64,000 nt of DNA, from NCBI GenBank assembly GCA_028279885.1, contig JANQMX010000077.1, forward strand, positions 124,001 to 188,000, read 5' to 3'. This document shows, piece by piece, positions 33,582-42,793 of the stretch. Under the pieces are notes generated by a model. That model did no database searches. It was not told the origin of the DNA and saw nothing but the letters and a program-made list of their open reading frames with translations. The stretch comes from Rhodovibrionaceae bacterium (lineage in GTDB: Bacteria; Pseudomonadota; Alphaproteobacteria; Kiloniellales; DSM-21159). The translations under genes and the position numbers were made by a program. The number at the start of each line of letters is the position of its first letter. The first letter of the stretch is position 1.

Positions 33582-34364
33582 TTACCGCCCCTTCCAGACC
33601 GGTGCACGCTTCTCGGCGAAGGCGAGGGGACCTTCCACTGCATCCTCGCTGTCGACCATGGCGGCGTGTGCGGGCCACGCACGGCTCTTCATGGCGGCAT
33701 AGCAGTCGGCAAGGCTGGTGGTTTCTCCGTGGCGGAAGGCTTCCATGGTCGAAGCGACGGCCAAGGGCGCTGCCGAGACGATGTCTCGCGCCAGGGCACG
33801 GGCGGCCTCCATCAGCTCGGCGCTCGGCACGACACGATTCACCAGCCCAAGGCGCAGCGCTTCCTCGGCATCCATGCGCCGGCCGGTCAGCAGCATCTCC
33901 AGAGCAATGGCGCGTGGGATGCGCTTGGGCAAACGCACGGCGGTGGCGTCGGCAATGACGCCGACATGAACCTCCGGAGTCCAAAACTCGGCATGGTCGG
34001 CCGCCACTGCCAGATCGGCACTCACCATGATGTCGACGCCGCCGCCGATGGCGTTGCCGTTGATCGCGGCGATGATTGGCTTGTTGCGGTCGAACAGCTC
34101 GGTGATGCCGCCAAAGCCGCCGGGGCCGTAGTCGCTGTCCACCGCTTCCCCCTCGGCGGCGGCCTTGAGATCCCAGCCGGCACTGAAGAAGCGCTCGCCG
34201 GCGCCGCTCAGAATGGCGACCCGCAGGCTATCGTCCGCGAGGAAGTCGAGGAAGAGCTGCCCCAGCTCCCGGCTGGTCGGATTGTCGATGGCGTTGGCCT
34301 TCGGCCGGTCGATGACGACCTCCAAAATGCCGTCTGCCTTGCTGATCTTGAGCGCATCGGTCAT
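33582..34364 (-). CDS. Enoyl-CoA hydratase, CaiD-like (copy 2)
   Basis: 260-residue crotonase. Segments FFSAGWDLKAAAEGE, NGNAIGGGVDIMVSADLAVAAD and LLTGRRMDAEEALRLGLVNRVV are nearly the same as in E. coli CaiD. The glycine-rich loop has VHVGVIADATAVRLPKR instead of the acidic pattern of the downstream copy, so the two hydratases probably differ in substrate or one is a side-activity enzyme. It lies between the acyl-CoA dehydrogenase and the other hydratase in the same operon. Confidence 0.8.
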   Translation of the reverse strand: MTDALKISKADGILEVVIDRPKANAIDNPTSRELGQLFLDFLADDSLRVAILSGAGERFFSAGWDLKAAAEGEAVDSDYGPGGFGGITELFDRNKPIIAAINGNAIGGGVDIMVSADLAVAADHAEFWTPEVHVGVIADATAVRLPKRIPRAIALEMLLTGRRMDAEEALRLGLVNRVVPSAELMEAARALARDIVSAAPLAVASTMEAFRHGETTSLADCYAAMKSRAWPAHAAMVDSEDAVEGPLAFAEKRAPVWKGR

Positions 34365-34376
34365 GGCGGCCTCCGG

Positions 34377-35537
34377 TTAGCTCTCAAGCGGGCGCAGAAT
34401 GTCGCGGGAAATGATGTGGCGCTGCACCTCGCTGGTGCCGTCCCAGATGCGCTCCACCCGGGCGTCGCGCCACAAGCGCTCCAGCGGCAGCTCGTCCATC
34501 AAGCCCATCCCGCCGTAGATCTGCAGCGCCTCGTCGGTCACTCGGGCCAGCATCTCGGTGGCGTAGAGCTTGGCCTCGGCGATGGCCCGGTCCGCGGGTT
34601 CGCCGGCGTCCAGCTTCCAGGCCGAAGCCAGGGTCAGGTAGTCGGCGGCGTCGATCTCGGTGATCATGTCGGCGAGCTTGAAAGAGGTGCCCTGGAATTT
34701 GCCGATGGTTTGGCCGAACTGCTTCCGGGTGGCGCACCACTCGGCGGCGAGGTCAAAGGCGCGGCGGGCGCGGCCGACGCTCATCGCTGCCACCGTGATG
34801 CGGGTGGCGTAGAGCCAGCGGTTCATCAGCGCGAAACCGCCGCCTTCCTCGCCGAGGATCTGGCTTTGCGGCACTCGGCAGTCGTCGAAGCTCAGAATGC
34901 AGTTGTGATAGCCGCGGTGGGAGACGCTGTTATAGCCCTTGCGGATCTCGAAGCCCGGCGTGCCGCGGTCGATCAGGAAGCAGGTGATGCGCTTCTTCGG
35001 GCCCTTCGGCGTGTCCTCCTCGCCGGTGGCGATGAAGACGATGGCGAAGTCGGCGATGTCGGCGTGGCTGATGAAATGCTTGGTGCCGTTGATAACGTAG
35101 TCGTCACCGTCGCGCCGGGCGAAGGTCTTCATGGAGCGGATGTCGGAGCCCGCGTCTGGTTCGGTCATGGCCAGGCAGTCGATCCGTTCGCCGCGCACGG
35201 CCGGGAGAAGATAGCGTTCCCGCTGCTCTTCATTGGCGCCGCAGAGGATGTTGGAGGGACGGCCCCAGAAGGTGTTGAGGGCCATGGAGGTGCGGCCAAG
35301 CTCGCGCTCCAGCAGCGCAAAGGTCAAGTGGTCCAGCCCGCCACCGCCGAACTCCTCTGGGATGTTCGGAGCATAGAAACCCATGGCCAGAACCTTGTCC
35401 TGGATGGCGCGGCCCACCTCCTGTGGCACCACACCCGTGCGCTCTATGTCCGCTTCCAGCGGATAGAGCTCGGTCTCCACGAAGCTTCGTACGGTTTCGA
35501 CGACCATGCGCTGCTCGTCGCTCAGGCCGAAGTCCAT
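34377..35537 (-). CDS. Acyl-CoA dehydrogenase, CaiA-like
   Basis: 386 residues from ATG 35537, with AAGGAGA upstream. The acyl-CoA dehydrogenase signatures are present: [16 protein letters not shown] (about residue 125), GTKHFISHADIADF and C-terminal YGGMGLMDELPLERLWRDAR followed by WDGTSEVQRHIISRDIL. Overall it resembles crotonobetainyl-CoA reductase/gamma-butyrobetainyl-CoA dehydrogenases (CaiA). With two CaiD-like hydratases and carnitine dehydrogenase in one operon, a role in gamma-butyrobetaine or crotonobetaine conversion to carnitine is likely. It requires an electron-transfer flavoprotein, not encoded here. Confidence 0.82.
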   Translation of the reverse strand: MDFGLSDEQRMVVETVRSFVETELYPLEADIERTGVVPQEVGRAIQDKVLAMGFYAPNIPEEFGGGGLDHLTFALLERELGRTSMALNTFWGRPSNILCGANEEQRERYLLPAVRGERIDCLAMTEPDAGSDIRSMKTFARRDGDDYVINGTKHFISHADIADFAIVFIATGEEDTPKGPKKRITCFLIDRGTPGFEIRKGYNSVSHRGYHNCILSFDDCRVPQSQILGEEGGGFALMNRWLYATRITVAAMSVGRARRAFDLAAEWCATRKQFGQTIGKFQGTSFKLADMITEIDAADYLTLASAWKLDAGEPADRAIAEAKLYATEMLARVTDEALQIYGGMGLMDELPLERLWRDARVERIWDGTSEVQRHIISRDILRPLES

Positions 35538-35554
35538 CCCTTTGTCTCCTTGGG

Positions 35555-36325
35555 TTAGATGCGTTCTGCGTGGCCGTCGACCGCAAGTGCCTGGCCGGAA
35601 ATGCTGGCGCCCGCCGGTGAGGCGAGGAAGAGAACCGTGCCGGCGATGTCCTCCGGCGTGACGAAGCGGCGCAGCGATGTGCCTGCCGCGTACTCGTCGC
35701 GGATCTCGGCTTCCGTTCGCCCGGTAGTTTCGGCTTGTGCGGCGATCACTCGGTCGATGCGTTCGCCTTCGACCGGGCCGGGGCAGATGGCGTTGGCGCG
35801 GATGCCGAAGGGCCCAAGCTCCATGGCCAGGGTCTTGGTGAAGCCGATGATGCCCCACTTGGCGGTCGCATAAGGGCTCCGGTTGGGGTAGCCGATCAGC
35901 CCGGCGGTGGACGAGAAGTTGACGATCAGGCCCGCACCGGCCTGCTTCATGATCGGAATGGCGCGCTGGCTGCACAACAAGGTGCCATCCAAGTTGACGC
36001 CTAGGCATTGGTGCCAATCAGCCAGCGTGATCTCTTCGATTGGCGCTGTCGGGCCGGCAATGCCGGCGCAGTTCACCAACACGTCGAGGCCGCCGAACTG
36101 CTCCATCTGTTTGGCAAAGAGCGCGTCGACCTGGGTTTCGTCGGCGACGTCGCAGCGGCTGACAAGAGCGTCGCGTGCCTCTTTCGCCACGCTTTCCAAC
36201 GCGCCCACATCCACGTCGCAAAGATGAACCCGTTCGCCACGTGCGAGGAACTCTCGCGCGACGACGCGGCCGATACCACCGGCACCGGCCGTGATCAGGA
36301 CACGGAGCGGCGGGCCCGAGGTCAT
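35555..36325 (-). CDS. Short-chain dehydrogenase/reductase (SDR)
   Basis: 256 residues of a classical SDR: TAGAGGIGRVVAREF at the N-terminus (Gly-rich cofactor loop), NCAGIAG, the catalytic Ser of NFSSTAG and Tyr-x3-Lys in SPYATAKWG (about residue 155). The Asp after the second strand (HLCDVD) suggests NAD rather than NADP. The substrate is unknown; in this operon a hydroxyacyl or hydroxy-quaternary amine intermediate is plausible. It starts 3 bp after the carnitine dehydrogenase stop. Confidence 0.8.
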   Translation of the reverse strand: MTSGPPLRVLITAGAGGIGRVVAREFLARGERVHLCDVDVGALESVAKEARDALVSRCDVADETQVDALFAKQMEQFGGLDVLVNCAGIAGPTAPIEEITLADWHQCLGVNLDGTLLCSQRAIPIMKQAGAGLIVNFSSTAGLIGYPNRSPYATAKWGIIGFTKTLAMELGPFGIRANAICPGPVEGERIDRVIAAQAETTGRTEAEIRDEYAAGTSLRRFVTPEDIAGTVLFLASPAGASISGQALAVDGHAERI

Positions 36326-36328
36326 CGC

Positions 36329-37813
36329 TTAGTTCATACCTTGACCGATGGCGCGGCCCGCGCCGTCCGGCTTCGGGAGAGACTGCTGGGCGGCCCAGAT
36401 GCGTTCCACGTTCGCCAGGATGTCCGACCGGGCCGGGCAGGCTCGGCCGGCGCCGGTATCGACATGCAGCAGCATCTGCTCAGCGGTGGCGAGCAAGCGG
36501 TCGTTGCGCCCGTCGTAGATGGAATGGAACACCTGCATGCGCTTGTCGTCCATGGCAAGCAGCTGGGTGGTTGTGTAGAGCGGTGCTTCCTCTTCGATCT
36601 CGCGCAGATGCCTCAGGTGGCTCTCGACGGTGTAGTAGCTGAAGCCATCGGCGTGATAGCTCTTGTCGATGCCGAGGAAGCGAAAGAGCGCATCGGACGC
36701 ATCGCCGAAAACCTGGAGATAGCGGGACTCGGTCATGTGGCCGTTGTAGTCGACCCACTCCGGCAGGACCTGCGCCTGGTGCAATCGCAGCGGCTGCGAA
36801 AGATCGCTCTCCTCTGTCATGGCGGCGCCATGGCTGACTTCGTAGAGCAGCTCTTCGTACTGCCGCAGAGTATGCCCGGCGGCGTAGTCCTGTCCGCGCA
36901 GGCCCTGCATCAGGGAGATCAGGCAATTGTCCCGCAGCCGTTCGAGCGCCCGGATCGGCGTGTCGCCGGCCTGTGCCTCGGTCTGCGTCACCATCTTCTC
37001 GATCAGCTCGTCGGTGAGCTCCGGCGCCTCGAGCTTGGTCCAGGGCAGCTCCAGGGCCGGGCCGAACTGATGCAGCATGTGGCGCATGCCGGCTTCGCCG
37101 CCGGCCAGATGGAAGGTCAGGCAGGTGCCCATGAAGGCCCAGCGCAGGCCGGGGCCGTAGATCACCGCCTCGTCGATCTCGTCCGTCGTGGCGACACCGT
37201 CGTTGATCATGTGCAGCGCCTCGCGCCACAGGGCCTCCTGCAAGCGGTCGGAGATGTAGCCTTCGATCTCGTGACGCACCCGCAAGGGATGCATGCCGAC
37301 GCTACGGTAGATCGCCTCGGCCGTCTCAAGCGACTGGTCTTCCGTCTTGACGCCGCCCAGAGTCTCGACCAGCGGCAGGAGATAGACCGGATTGAAGGGA
37401 TGGCCGATGATGACCCGCTCGGGGTTCACGCAGTCCGCTTGGATGCGGCTGGGCAGCAGACCCGACGAGCTGGAGGCAATGACCACGTCCGGGCCGGCGG
37501 CGCGGCTCGCTTCGGCGAGGAGACTGCGCTTGAGATCCTCGCGTTCCGGCGCGCTTTCCTGAATGAAGTCGGCGTCCGCCACTGCCTCAGCCACACTGGA
37601 GACGACCTTGAGCTCGCCGCGCAGGGCGACTGGCGCCAGGGTCAGCCGGTGATAGGCGGTGAGCGCGTTGTCGAGCACCTCCCGCACCTTCGCCTCGGCA
37701 TCGGGCGCCGGGTCGTAGAGCGTGACGTTCTTGCCGTTGATCAGGAAGCGGGCCGCCCAGCCGCCGCCGATCACCCCGCCGCCGAGCAGGCCGACGTTCT
37801 TTATCTCCTGCAT
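36329..37813 (-). CDS. L-carnitine dehydrogenase fused to a betainyl-CoA thioesterase
   Basis: 494 residues in two parts. Residues 1-~325 are a 3-hydroxyacyl-CoA-dehydrogenase-type carnitine 3-dehydrogenase (NVGLLGGGVIGGGWAARF, SSSSGLLPS, GHPFNPVYLLPLVE). Residues ~350-475 are a hot-dog thioesterase with the 4HBT motif WVDYNGHMTESRY. This fusion is known in alphaproteobacterial carnitine catabolism: the first half oxidises L-carnitine to 3-dehydrocarnitine, and the second hydrolyses betainyl-CoA to glycine betaine. It lies 6 bp downstream of the matching cleavage enzyme, which makes the assignment firm. Confidence 0.9.
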   Translation of the reverse strand: MQEIKNVGLLGGGVIGGGWAARFLINGKNVTLYDPAPDAEAKVREVLDNALTAYHRLTLAPVALRGELKVVSSVAEAVADADFIQESAPEREDLKRSLLAEASRAAGPDVVIASSSSGLLPSRIQADCVNPERVIIGHPFNPVYLLPLVETLGGVKTEDQSLETAEAIYRSVGMHPLRVRHEIEGYISDRLQEALWREALHMINDGVATTDEIDEAVIYGPGLRWAFMGTCLTFHLAGGEAGMRHMLHQFGPALELPWTKLEAPELTDELIEKMVTQTEAQAGDTPIRALERLRDNCLISLMQGLRGQDYAAGHTLRQYEELLYEVSHGAAMTEESDLSQPLRLHQAQVLPEWVDYNGHMTESRYLQVFGDASDALFRFLGIDKSYHADGFSYYTVESHLRHLREIEEEAPLYTTTQLLAMDDKRMQVFHSIYDGRNDRLLATAEQMLLHVDTGAGRACPARSDILANVERIWAAQQSLPKPDGAGRAIGQGMN

Positions 37814-37819
37814 TGGCTT

Positions 37820-38713
37820 CTAGTGGCGCTTCTTGAGCTTCAGTTTCTCGCGGACTTCGTCGGGGCCGATGACGCGCACGTTCATGGCTTCGAGGATCGT
37901 CACGGCCCGCTCGACCAGATTTGCGTTGGAGGCATAGACACCGCGCTCGAGGTAGAGGTTGTCCTCCAGGCCGACCCGGACATTGCCGCCGGCCAGCACA
38001 GTCTGGGCGACGTAAGGCAATTGCATGCGGCCGATAGAGAAGCTTGACCAGATCGAGCCTTCCGGCAGTTGGTTGACCATGGCCATCAGGGTCGTGGGGT
38101 CGTCCGGCGCGCCGTAGGGGATGCCCATGCAGAGCTGCAGCATAATGGGGTCGTCGAGCAGCCCGTCCTTCATGAGCCGTTTGACGAAAACCAGATGGCC
38201 GGTGTCGAAAACCTCCAGTTCCGGCCGCACCCCGAGATCCTGCACCTTCTTGGCCATGGCCCGCAGCATGCCGGGCGTGTTGGTCATGACGTAGTCGCCC
38301 TCGGCGAAGTTCATGGTGCCGCAGTCGAGGGTGCAGATCTCCGGCAGCATCTCGTCGACATGCGCCAGGCGCTCCAGCGGACCGGCCATGTCGGTGCCTT
38401 CCTCGCTCAGCGGCAGGGGCTGATCGACCGAGCCCAAGGTCAGGTCGCCACCCATGCCGGCGGTGAGGTTGAGCACCACGTCGGTATCGGAGGCACGGAC
38501 CCGCTCGACGACTTCCTTGAAGAGCGCCGGGTCGCGCGAAGGCTTTCCGCTTTCGGGATCGCGGACATGGATGTGGGCGACGGCGGCTCCCGCCTTGGCG
38601 GCTTCGATGGCCGTGTCGGCAATCTCCTGCGGCGTCTTGGGAATCGCCGGATGCTTGTCGACGGTATTGCCGGAGCCGGTGACCGCGCAGGTGATAAAGG
38701 CCTCCCAGTTCAT
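37820..38713 (-). CDS. 3-dehydrocarnitine cleavage enzyme (BKACE / DUF849 family)
   Basis: 297 residues from ATG 38713 (AAGGAG upstream; an in-frame GTG four codons earlier is possible). The beta-keto acid cleavage motif [16 protein letters not shown] (about residues 46-61) contains the zinc-binding His pair, and later [13 protein letters not shown] and [14 protein letters not shown] carry the catalytic region and Glu ligand. With acetyl-CoA, this family cleaves 3-dehydrocarnitine to acetoacetate and betainyl-CoA, the step between the two activities of the fusion downstream. It is the first gene of the six-gene operon. Confidence 0.88.
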   Translation of the reverse strand: MNWEAFITCAVTGSGNTVDKHPAIPKTPQEIADTAIEAAKAGAAVAHIHVRDPESGKPSRDPALFKEVVERVRASDTDVVLNLTAGMGGDLTLGSVDQPLPLSEEGTDMAGPLERLAHVDEMLPEICTLDCGTMNFAEGDYVMTNTPGMLRAMAKKVQDLGVRPELEVFDTGHLVFVKRLMKDGLLDDPIMLQLCMGIPYGAPDDPTTLMAMVNQLPEGSIWSSFSIGRMQLPYVAQTVLAGGNVRVGLEDNLYLERGVYASNANLVERAVTILEAMNVRVIGPDEVREKLKLKKRH

Positions 38714-38814
38714 TGCTTCAAGCACTCCTTGTAAGGTTATCGGCCGGCACTCTAGGGCGGCCGCGCCGGTCTCACTTCGCGTAAATCGACAGGTTCATGT
38801 CTCAAAGAGGCAGA

Positions 38815-40512
38815 TCAGGCCTCGGCCAGCGCGGTCTCGCGGATTTGGCTCAAGGTTTTGACCGGAGAGATGGCTTCCGGGTCGAGGCGGATCTCGATGA
38901 TCGCCGGCTTGCCGGAGGCCTGGGCCCGCTCGAAGGCCGGCTGGAAGTCCGCCGTGGTCTCGACCGTCTCGCCATGGCCGCCGTAGGCCCGCGCCAGCGC
39001 TGCGAAGTCCGGGTTGGTCAGGTCCGTGGCACTGATGCGGGTTGGGTATTCGCGCTCCTGATGGGCACGGATGGTGCCGTACATGGCGTTGTTGACGACG
39101 ATCACGATGATCGGAAGATCGTATTTCACCGCCGTCGCAAACTCCTGCCCGTTCATCAGGAAGCAGCCGTCGCCGGCGAAGGCAATGACGCGGCGCTCCG
39201 GATAGAGCCGCTTGGCGGCGACCGCGGCAGGGGTGCCGTAGCCCATGGAGCCGGAGGTCGGCGCGAGCTGGGTGCCGAACTGGCGGTAGCGGTGATAGCG
39301 GTGCACCCAGGTGGTGTAGTTGCCGGCGCCGTTGCAGATCATCGCGTCGTCCGGCAGGGCGCCGCGCAGCCAGCTCATCACCTCGCCCATCTGCACGGCG
39401 CCGGGGATCGGCTTGGGTTCGGTCCAGGCGAGGTAGTCCTGGCGTCCCTCTTCGAGCTGCTGGGCCCAGGGCTTGTCGGCTGGCGGGGTCAGTCCTGCCA
39501 AGGCCTTGGCCATGGCCGGCATGCCGGCCTGAATCGCCAACTCCGGCTGGTAGACGCGGCCCAGCTCTTCCGCGCCGGGATGGACGTGGATGAGGCGCTG
39601 ACGCGGACGCGGAATGTCCAACAGGCTGTAGCCGCTGGTCGTCATTTCGCCGAGCCGGGCACCGAGCACCAAGAGCGGATCTGCCTCGCGCACCCGTGCG
39701 GCCAGCTTGGGATTGATGCCGATGCCGACATCGCCGAGGTAGTTGGGGTGTTCGTTGTCGAAGCGGTCCTGCGCGCGGAAGGCGGCCGCCACCGGGAAGG
39801 ACCAGGCCTCGGAGAAGCGCATGAGGTCTTGGCAGGCCTCAGCCGTCCAGCCCGGCCCACCGACGATGGCGAGTGGCTTGCGGCCCTGCCTGAGCTGCTC
39901 TTCCAGGCGTGCCATGTCGTCCTCCCCGGGATGCGGTGTGACGCGCCTGTAGGGTGTGAGGTCGGGCTGGGCCTCGGCATAGTCGCGCAGCATGTCTTCG
40001 GGGAGTGCGAGGACGACGGGGCCGGGACGGCCGCTGGTCGCCGTTTGGAAGGCACGCGCGACGAATTCCGGGATGCGCTCGGCCTGATCGATTTGGGCTA
40101 CCCACTTGGCCATCTCGCCGAACATGCGGCGGTAGTCGATCTCCTGAAAGGCCTCGCGCTCGACCATCTCGCGGCCGACCTGACCGATGAAGAGAATCAT
40201 CGGCGTCGAGTCCTGAAAGGCGATATGGACGCCTGGGCTGGCGTTGGTGGCCCCTGGGCCCCGCGTCACGAAGCAGATCCCAGGCTCGCCGGTCAGCTTG
40301 CCGTAGGCTTCGGCCATCATGGCGGCGCCACCCTCTTGGCGGCAGACCGTCACCTCCAGCTCCGGTGCATCGACAAAGGCGTCGAGCACGGCGAGGTAGC
40401 TCTCGCCCGGCACGCAGAAGAGGTGCTTGGCACCGTGCAGCCGCAGCGCGTCGACAATAAGCTCGCCGCCGCTGCGTCGGAGGTTTCCGGTGGTTGGGAT
40501 AGGGGCGTTCAT
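38815..40512 (-). CDS. Thiamine-diphosphate-dependent enzyme (acetolactate synthase-like)
   Basis: 565 residues with the three-domain plan of ThDP enzymes. The N-terminal Pyr domain has the cofactor-activating Glu in RQEGGAAMMAEAYGK (about residue 60) and TRGPGATNAS. The central domain spans about 195-330, and the C-terminal PP domain has AFAGDGCFLMNGQEFATAV ending in VVNNAMYG (the GDG-x25-NN signature). It ligates or cleaves 2-oxo acids; sequence alone does not separate acetolactate synthase from related carboligases or lyases. It lies 101 bp upstream of the carnitine operon on the same strand and may join it. Confidence 0.8.
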   Translation of the reverse strand: MNAPIPTTGNLRRSGGELIVDALRLHGAKHLFCVPGESYLAVLDAFVDAPELEVTVCRQEGGAAMMAEAYGKLTGEPGICFVTRGPGATNASPGVHIAFQDSTPMILFIGQVGREMVEREAFQEIDYRRMFGEMAKWVAQIDQAERIPEFVARAFQTATSGRPGPVVLALPEDMLRDYAEAQPDLTPYRRVTPHPGEDDMARLEEQLRQGRKPLAIVGGPGWTAEACQDLMRFSEAWSFPVAAAFRAQDRFDNEHPNYLGDVGIGINPKLAARVREADPLLVLGARLGEMTTSGYSLLDIPRPRQRLIHVHPGAEELGRVYQPELAIQAGMPAMAKALAGLTPPADKPWAQQLEEGRQDYLAWTEPKPIPGAVQMGEVMSWLRGALPDDAMICNGAGNYTTWVHRYHRYRQFGTQLAPTSGSMGYGTPAAVAAKRLYPERRVIAFAGDGCFLMNGQEFATAVKYDLPIIVIVVNNAMYGTIRAHQEREYPTRISATDLTNPDFAALARAYGGHGETVETTADFQPAFERAQASGKPAIIEIRLDPEAISPVKTLSQIRETALAEA

Positions 40513-40692
40513 GGGCGGTTTCCTCTGCGCATCTCACTCCGCCTTAGCGCGCCCTGGCGGTTACTGCAATCGACGGGCCTGCATGGCGGGGCGGCATCAC
40601 TTTTCCCTCTGCAACGCCGGTGCCAAGGCTATAGTCGTGCGATCTCGGCTTCGGGCTGGGCATTGGGGCGGAACAAGGGTAGGGGCAGCCCA

Positions 40693-41367
40693 ATGAACGA
40701 GATCGGCTTATCGCGACGGCTGGTCGCCGAGGCTCTGGGCACGGGCATGCTGATCGCAACCGTGATCGGTTCGGGCATCATGGCGGATGATCTGGCCGGC
40801 GGGAACGTCGCCATCGCTCTGCTCGGCAACACGGTGGCCACCGGCGCCATCCTGGTGGTCATCATCCTGGTGTTTGGGCCGCTGTCGGGCGCACACTTTA
40901 ATCCGGCCGTAACCTTCGTCTTCCTGCTGCGCGGCGAGATCTCCCGAAAGGACGCCCTGCTCTATGTCATCGTGCAGGTCGCGGGCGGGCTCGTTGGCAT
41001 GCTGATCGCCCATGCCATGTTCGAGCTGCCGCTGTTTCAGCTCGGCACCATCGAACGTAGCGGTGGCGCCCAATGGCTCGCGGAAGCCGTGGCCACCTTC
41101 GGCCTGGTTGCCGCCATCCTCGGCACTCTGCGCTGGCGGCCCGAGGCCGTGCCCTTCGCGGTTGGCCTCTATATCACCGCCGGCTACTGGTTCACCGCCT
41201 CCACCTCATTTGCCAATCCGGCGGTGACAATCGCACGCAGCTTCACCGACACCTTCTCGGGCATCGCACCGGTCCACATGCCGGCCTTTATCGTCGCGCA
41301 GTTCGTCGGTGCGGCGCTGGCCGCAGCCCTCTTCGGCTGGCTTCTACCCGCAAGAGTAGAAAACTAA
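40693..41367 (+). CDS. Aquaporin / glycerol facilitator family channel
   Basis: 224 residues from ATG 40693, preceded by AGGGG. There are six membrane helices. The two NPA half-helices are present: HFNPAVTFVF (about residue 66) and FANPAVTIARSF (about 178), the second followed by the conserved Arg of the selectivity filter. The short length and lack of long loops fit an aquaporin-like channel for water or small neutral solutes; some alphaproteobacterial relatives pass arsenite, but there is no ars gene nearby. It is divergent from the ThDP enzyme gene. Confidence 0.85.
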   Translation: MNEIGLSRRLVAEALGTGMLIATVIGSGIMADDLAGGNVAIALLGNTVATGAILVVIILVFGPLSGAHFNPAVTFVFLLRGEISRKDALLYVIVQVAGGLVGMLIAHAMFELPLFQLGTIERSGGAQWLAEAVATFGLVAAILGTLRWRPEAVPFAVGLYITAGYWFTASTSFANPAVTIARSFTDTFSGIAPVHMPAFIVAQFVGAALAAALFGWLLPARVEN

Positions 41368-41566
41368 GACAAGTGTGCCGAGTTGTCGGTTCGCGATCCG
41401 GCAAAGTCCTTGTTCCAGCTAAGGATTTTTAAAGTCCAGCGCGGCATTCTGATGCCATGGCCACCCCCGGCCCCGGAGACCTGAGATCAAGCCCGTTGAC
41501 CCGCCAAACCAGCCGTCCAGCGGACAGCGGTGGAGCGCCTGGCTCCGCCACTGCGCACGTGCCGCT

Positions 41567-42787
41567 TTGGTGGCTGGTTTTGCGCGGTTGGCTCGACTGT
41601 TCTCCCGGCAGCGGGCGGCGATGGCCTATCGCACGCTGCTGGTCAGCCGGGTGGTGGAAGACAGCGAAGACGGTATCTTGATTGCCGATGCCGAAGGCCA
41701 AATCACGGTCGCCAACCCTGCGGCCGAGGCCGTTCTCGGCATAGCGCGTGCGTCCTTGCAGGGAATGGCCTTGGCGGAGGCAGTCCCTCAGGGGCAGGGA
41801 TTGATAGCCGAGGTCATGGCACGGCCGAGCATCGGAACCAGGACGAGAGAACTCACCTTCACCCGCGCCGATGGACGGGAGCTTACGTTGGACGTGATGG
41901 CGAGCCGCTCGCAACTCGACCCAGAAAGCGCTCGAAAGGAGGGGCTCGAACAGGCCTTTTTCGTCGTCATGCTGCGCGATATCACTGAGCGCAAGCTGGC
42001 CGAGGAGGCGCAGCGCGCCGCCACCGAACAGATCATGGCGGCGAGCCGGGCGAAGAGCGAGTTTCTTGCCAACATGAGCCATGAATTGCGCACGCCGCTC
42101 AATGCCATCATCGGCTTTTCTGAAGTCATCCAATCCGGCGCCTACGGCGAAATCAATCCGCCGAAGTATCTCGATTACGTCAACGACATCCACGACAGCG
42201 GCCAGCGTCTGCTGGCCGTGGTGAACGATGTTTTGGACGTCTCCCGCATCGAGACCGGTGAGTTCGCGATGAACGAGGAGGAGGTCGATCTCGAACGGCT
42301 GCTGAAGGGCTGCGCGGAGATCTTCAGCGGTTCGATCGGCGGCAGCGGTAAGCACTTCCATGTCGAGATCGCCCGTGATCTGCCGCCGGTCCTGGTCGAC
42401 CCGCGCTTGATCAAGCAGATCGTGCACAATCTGCTGAGCAACGCCGGCAAGTTCACCGATGACAGCGGGACCGTGACCCTACTGGCTTATCGTGATGACA
42501 GCGGACGCCCACTGGTCGAGGTCATCGACAACGGCTGCGGCATTCCGGCGGAGGACATCCCGCGGCTGACCGATCCCTTCTATCAGGTCGACAGCTCGCT
42601 CGCCCGGACCCATGAGGGCGCCGGCCTCGGCCTCTATCTGGTTAACCACTACATTGTGATGCACGGCGGCTCTTTTGCCATCGACAGCATCGAAGGTCGC
42701 GGCACCACGGCGCGCGTCGTCCTGCCTGCGCACCGCTGCCTGCCGATGGATGAGGGGCAGGCTGAAAACGAACTCGCCGTTTGCTGA
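41567..42787 (+). CDS. PAS-domain sensor histidine kinase (orphan)
   Basis: At least 406 residues. A PAS domain (about residues 25-150, [21 protein letters not shown]) with a PAC end ([13 protein letters not shown]) leads into a histidine kinase: H box [19 protein letters not shown] (His about 173), N box [15 protein letters not shown]1 VIDNGCGIP and G2 [11 protein letters not shown]. The start is doubtful: TTG 41567 and GTG 41570 are the first usable codons, and the same frame stays open back to 41453 without a canonical start. No response regulator is adjacent, so the partner lies elsewhere. No membrane helix is evident, so it is probably cytoplasmic. Confidence 0.82.
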   Translation: MVAGFARLARLFSRQRAAMAYRTLLVSRVVEDSEDGILIADAEGQITVANPAAEAVLGIARASLQGMALAEAVPQGQGLIAEVMARPSIGTRTRELTFTRADGRELTLDVMASRSQLDPESARKEGLEQAFFVVMLRDITERKLAEEAQRAATEQIMAASRAKSEFLANMSHELRTPLNAIIGFSEVIQSGAYGEINPPKYLDYVNDIHDSGQRLLAVVNDVLDVSRIETGEFAMNEEEVDLERLLKGCAEIFSGSIGGSGKHFHVEIARDLPPVLVDPRLIKQIVHNLLSNAGKFTDDSGTVTLLAYRDDSGRPLVEVIDNGCGIPAEDIPRLTDPFYQVDSSLARTHEGAGLGLYLVNHYIVMHGGSFAIDSIEGRGTTARVVLPAHRCLPMDEGQAENELAVC

Positions 42788-42793
42788 TACGCC

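Noticed and set aside
33186..35558. Long plus-strand open frame opposite the hydratase and acyl-CoA dehydrogenase genes
   Set aside because: Composition is that of an antisense frame (Gly/Ala/Val/His repeats), with well-defined enzymes on the other strand.
36008..38047. Long plus-strand open frame opposite carnitine dehydrogenase
   Set aside because: Antisense shadow of the carnitine genes; no start signal and no family resemblance.
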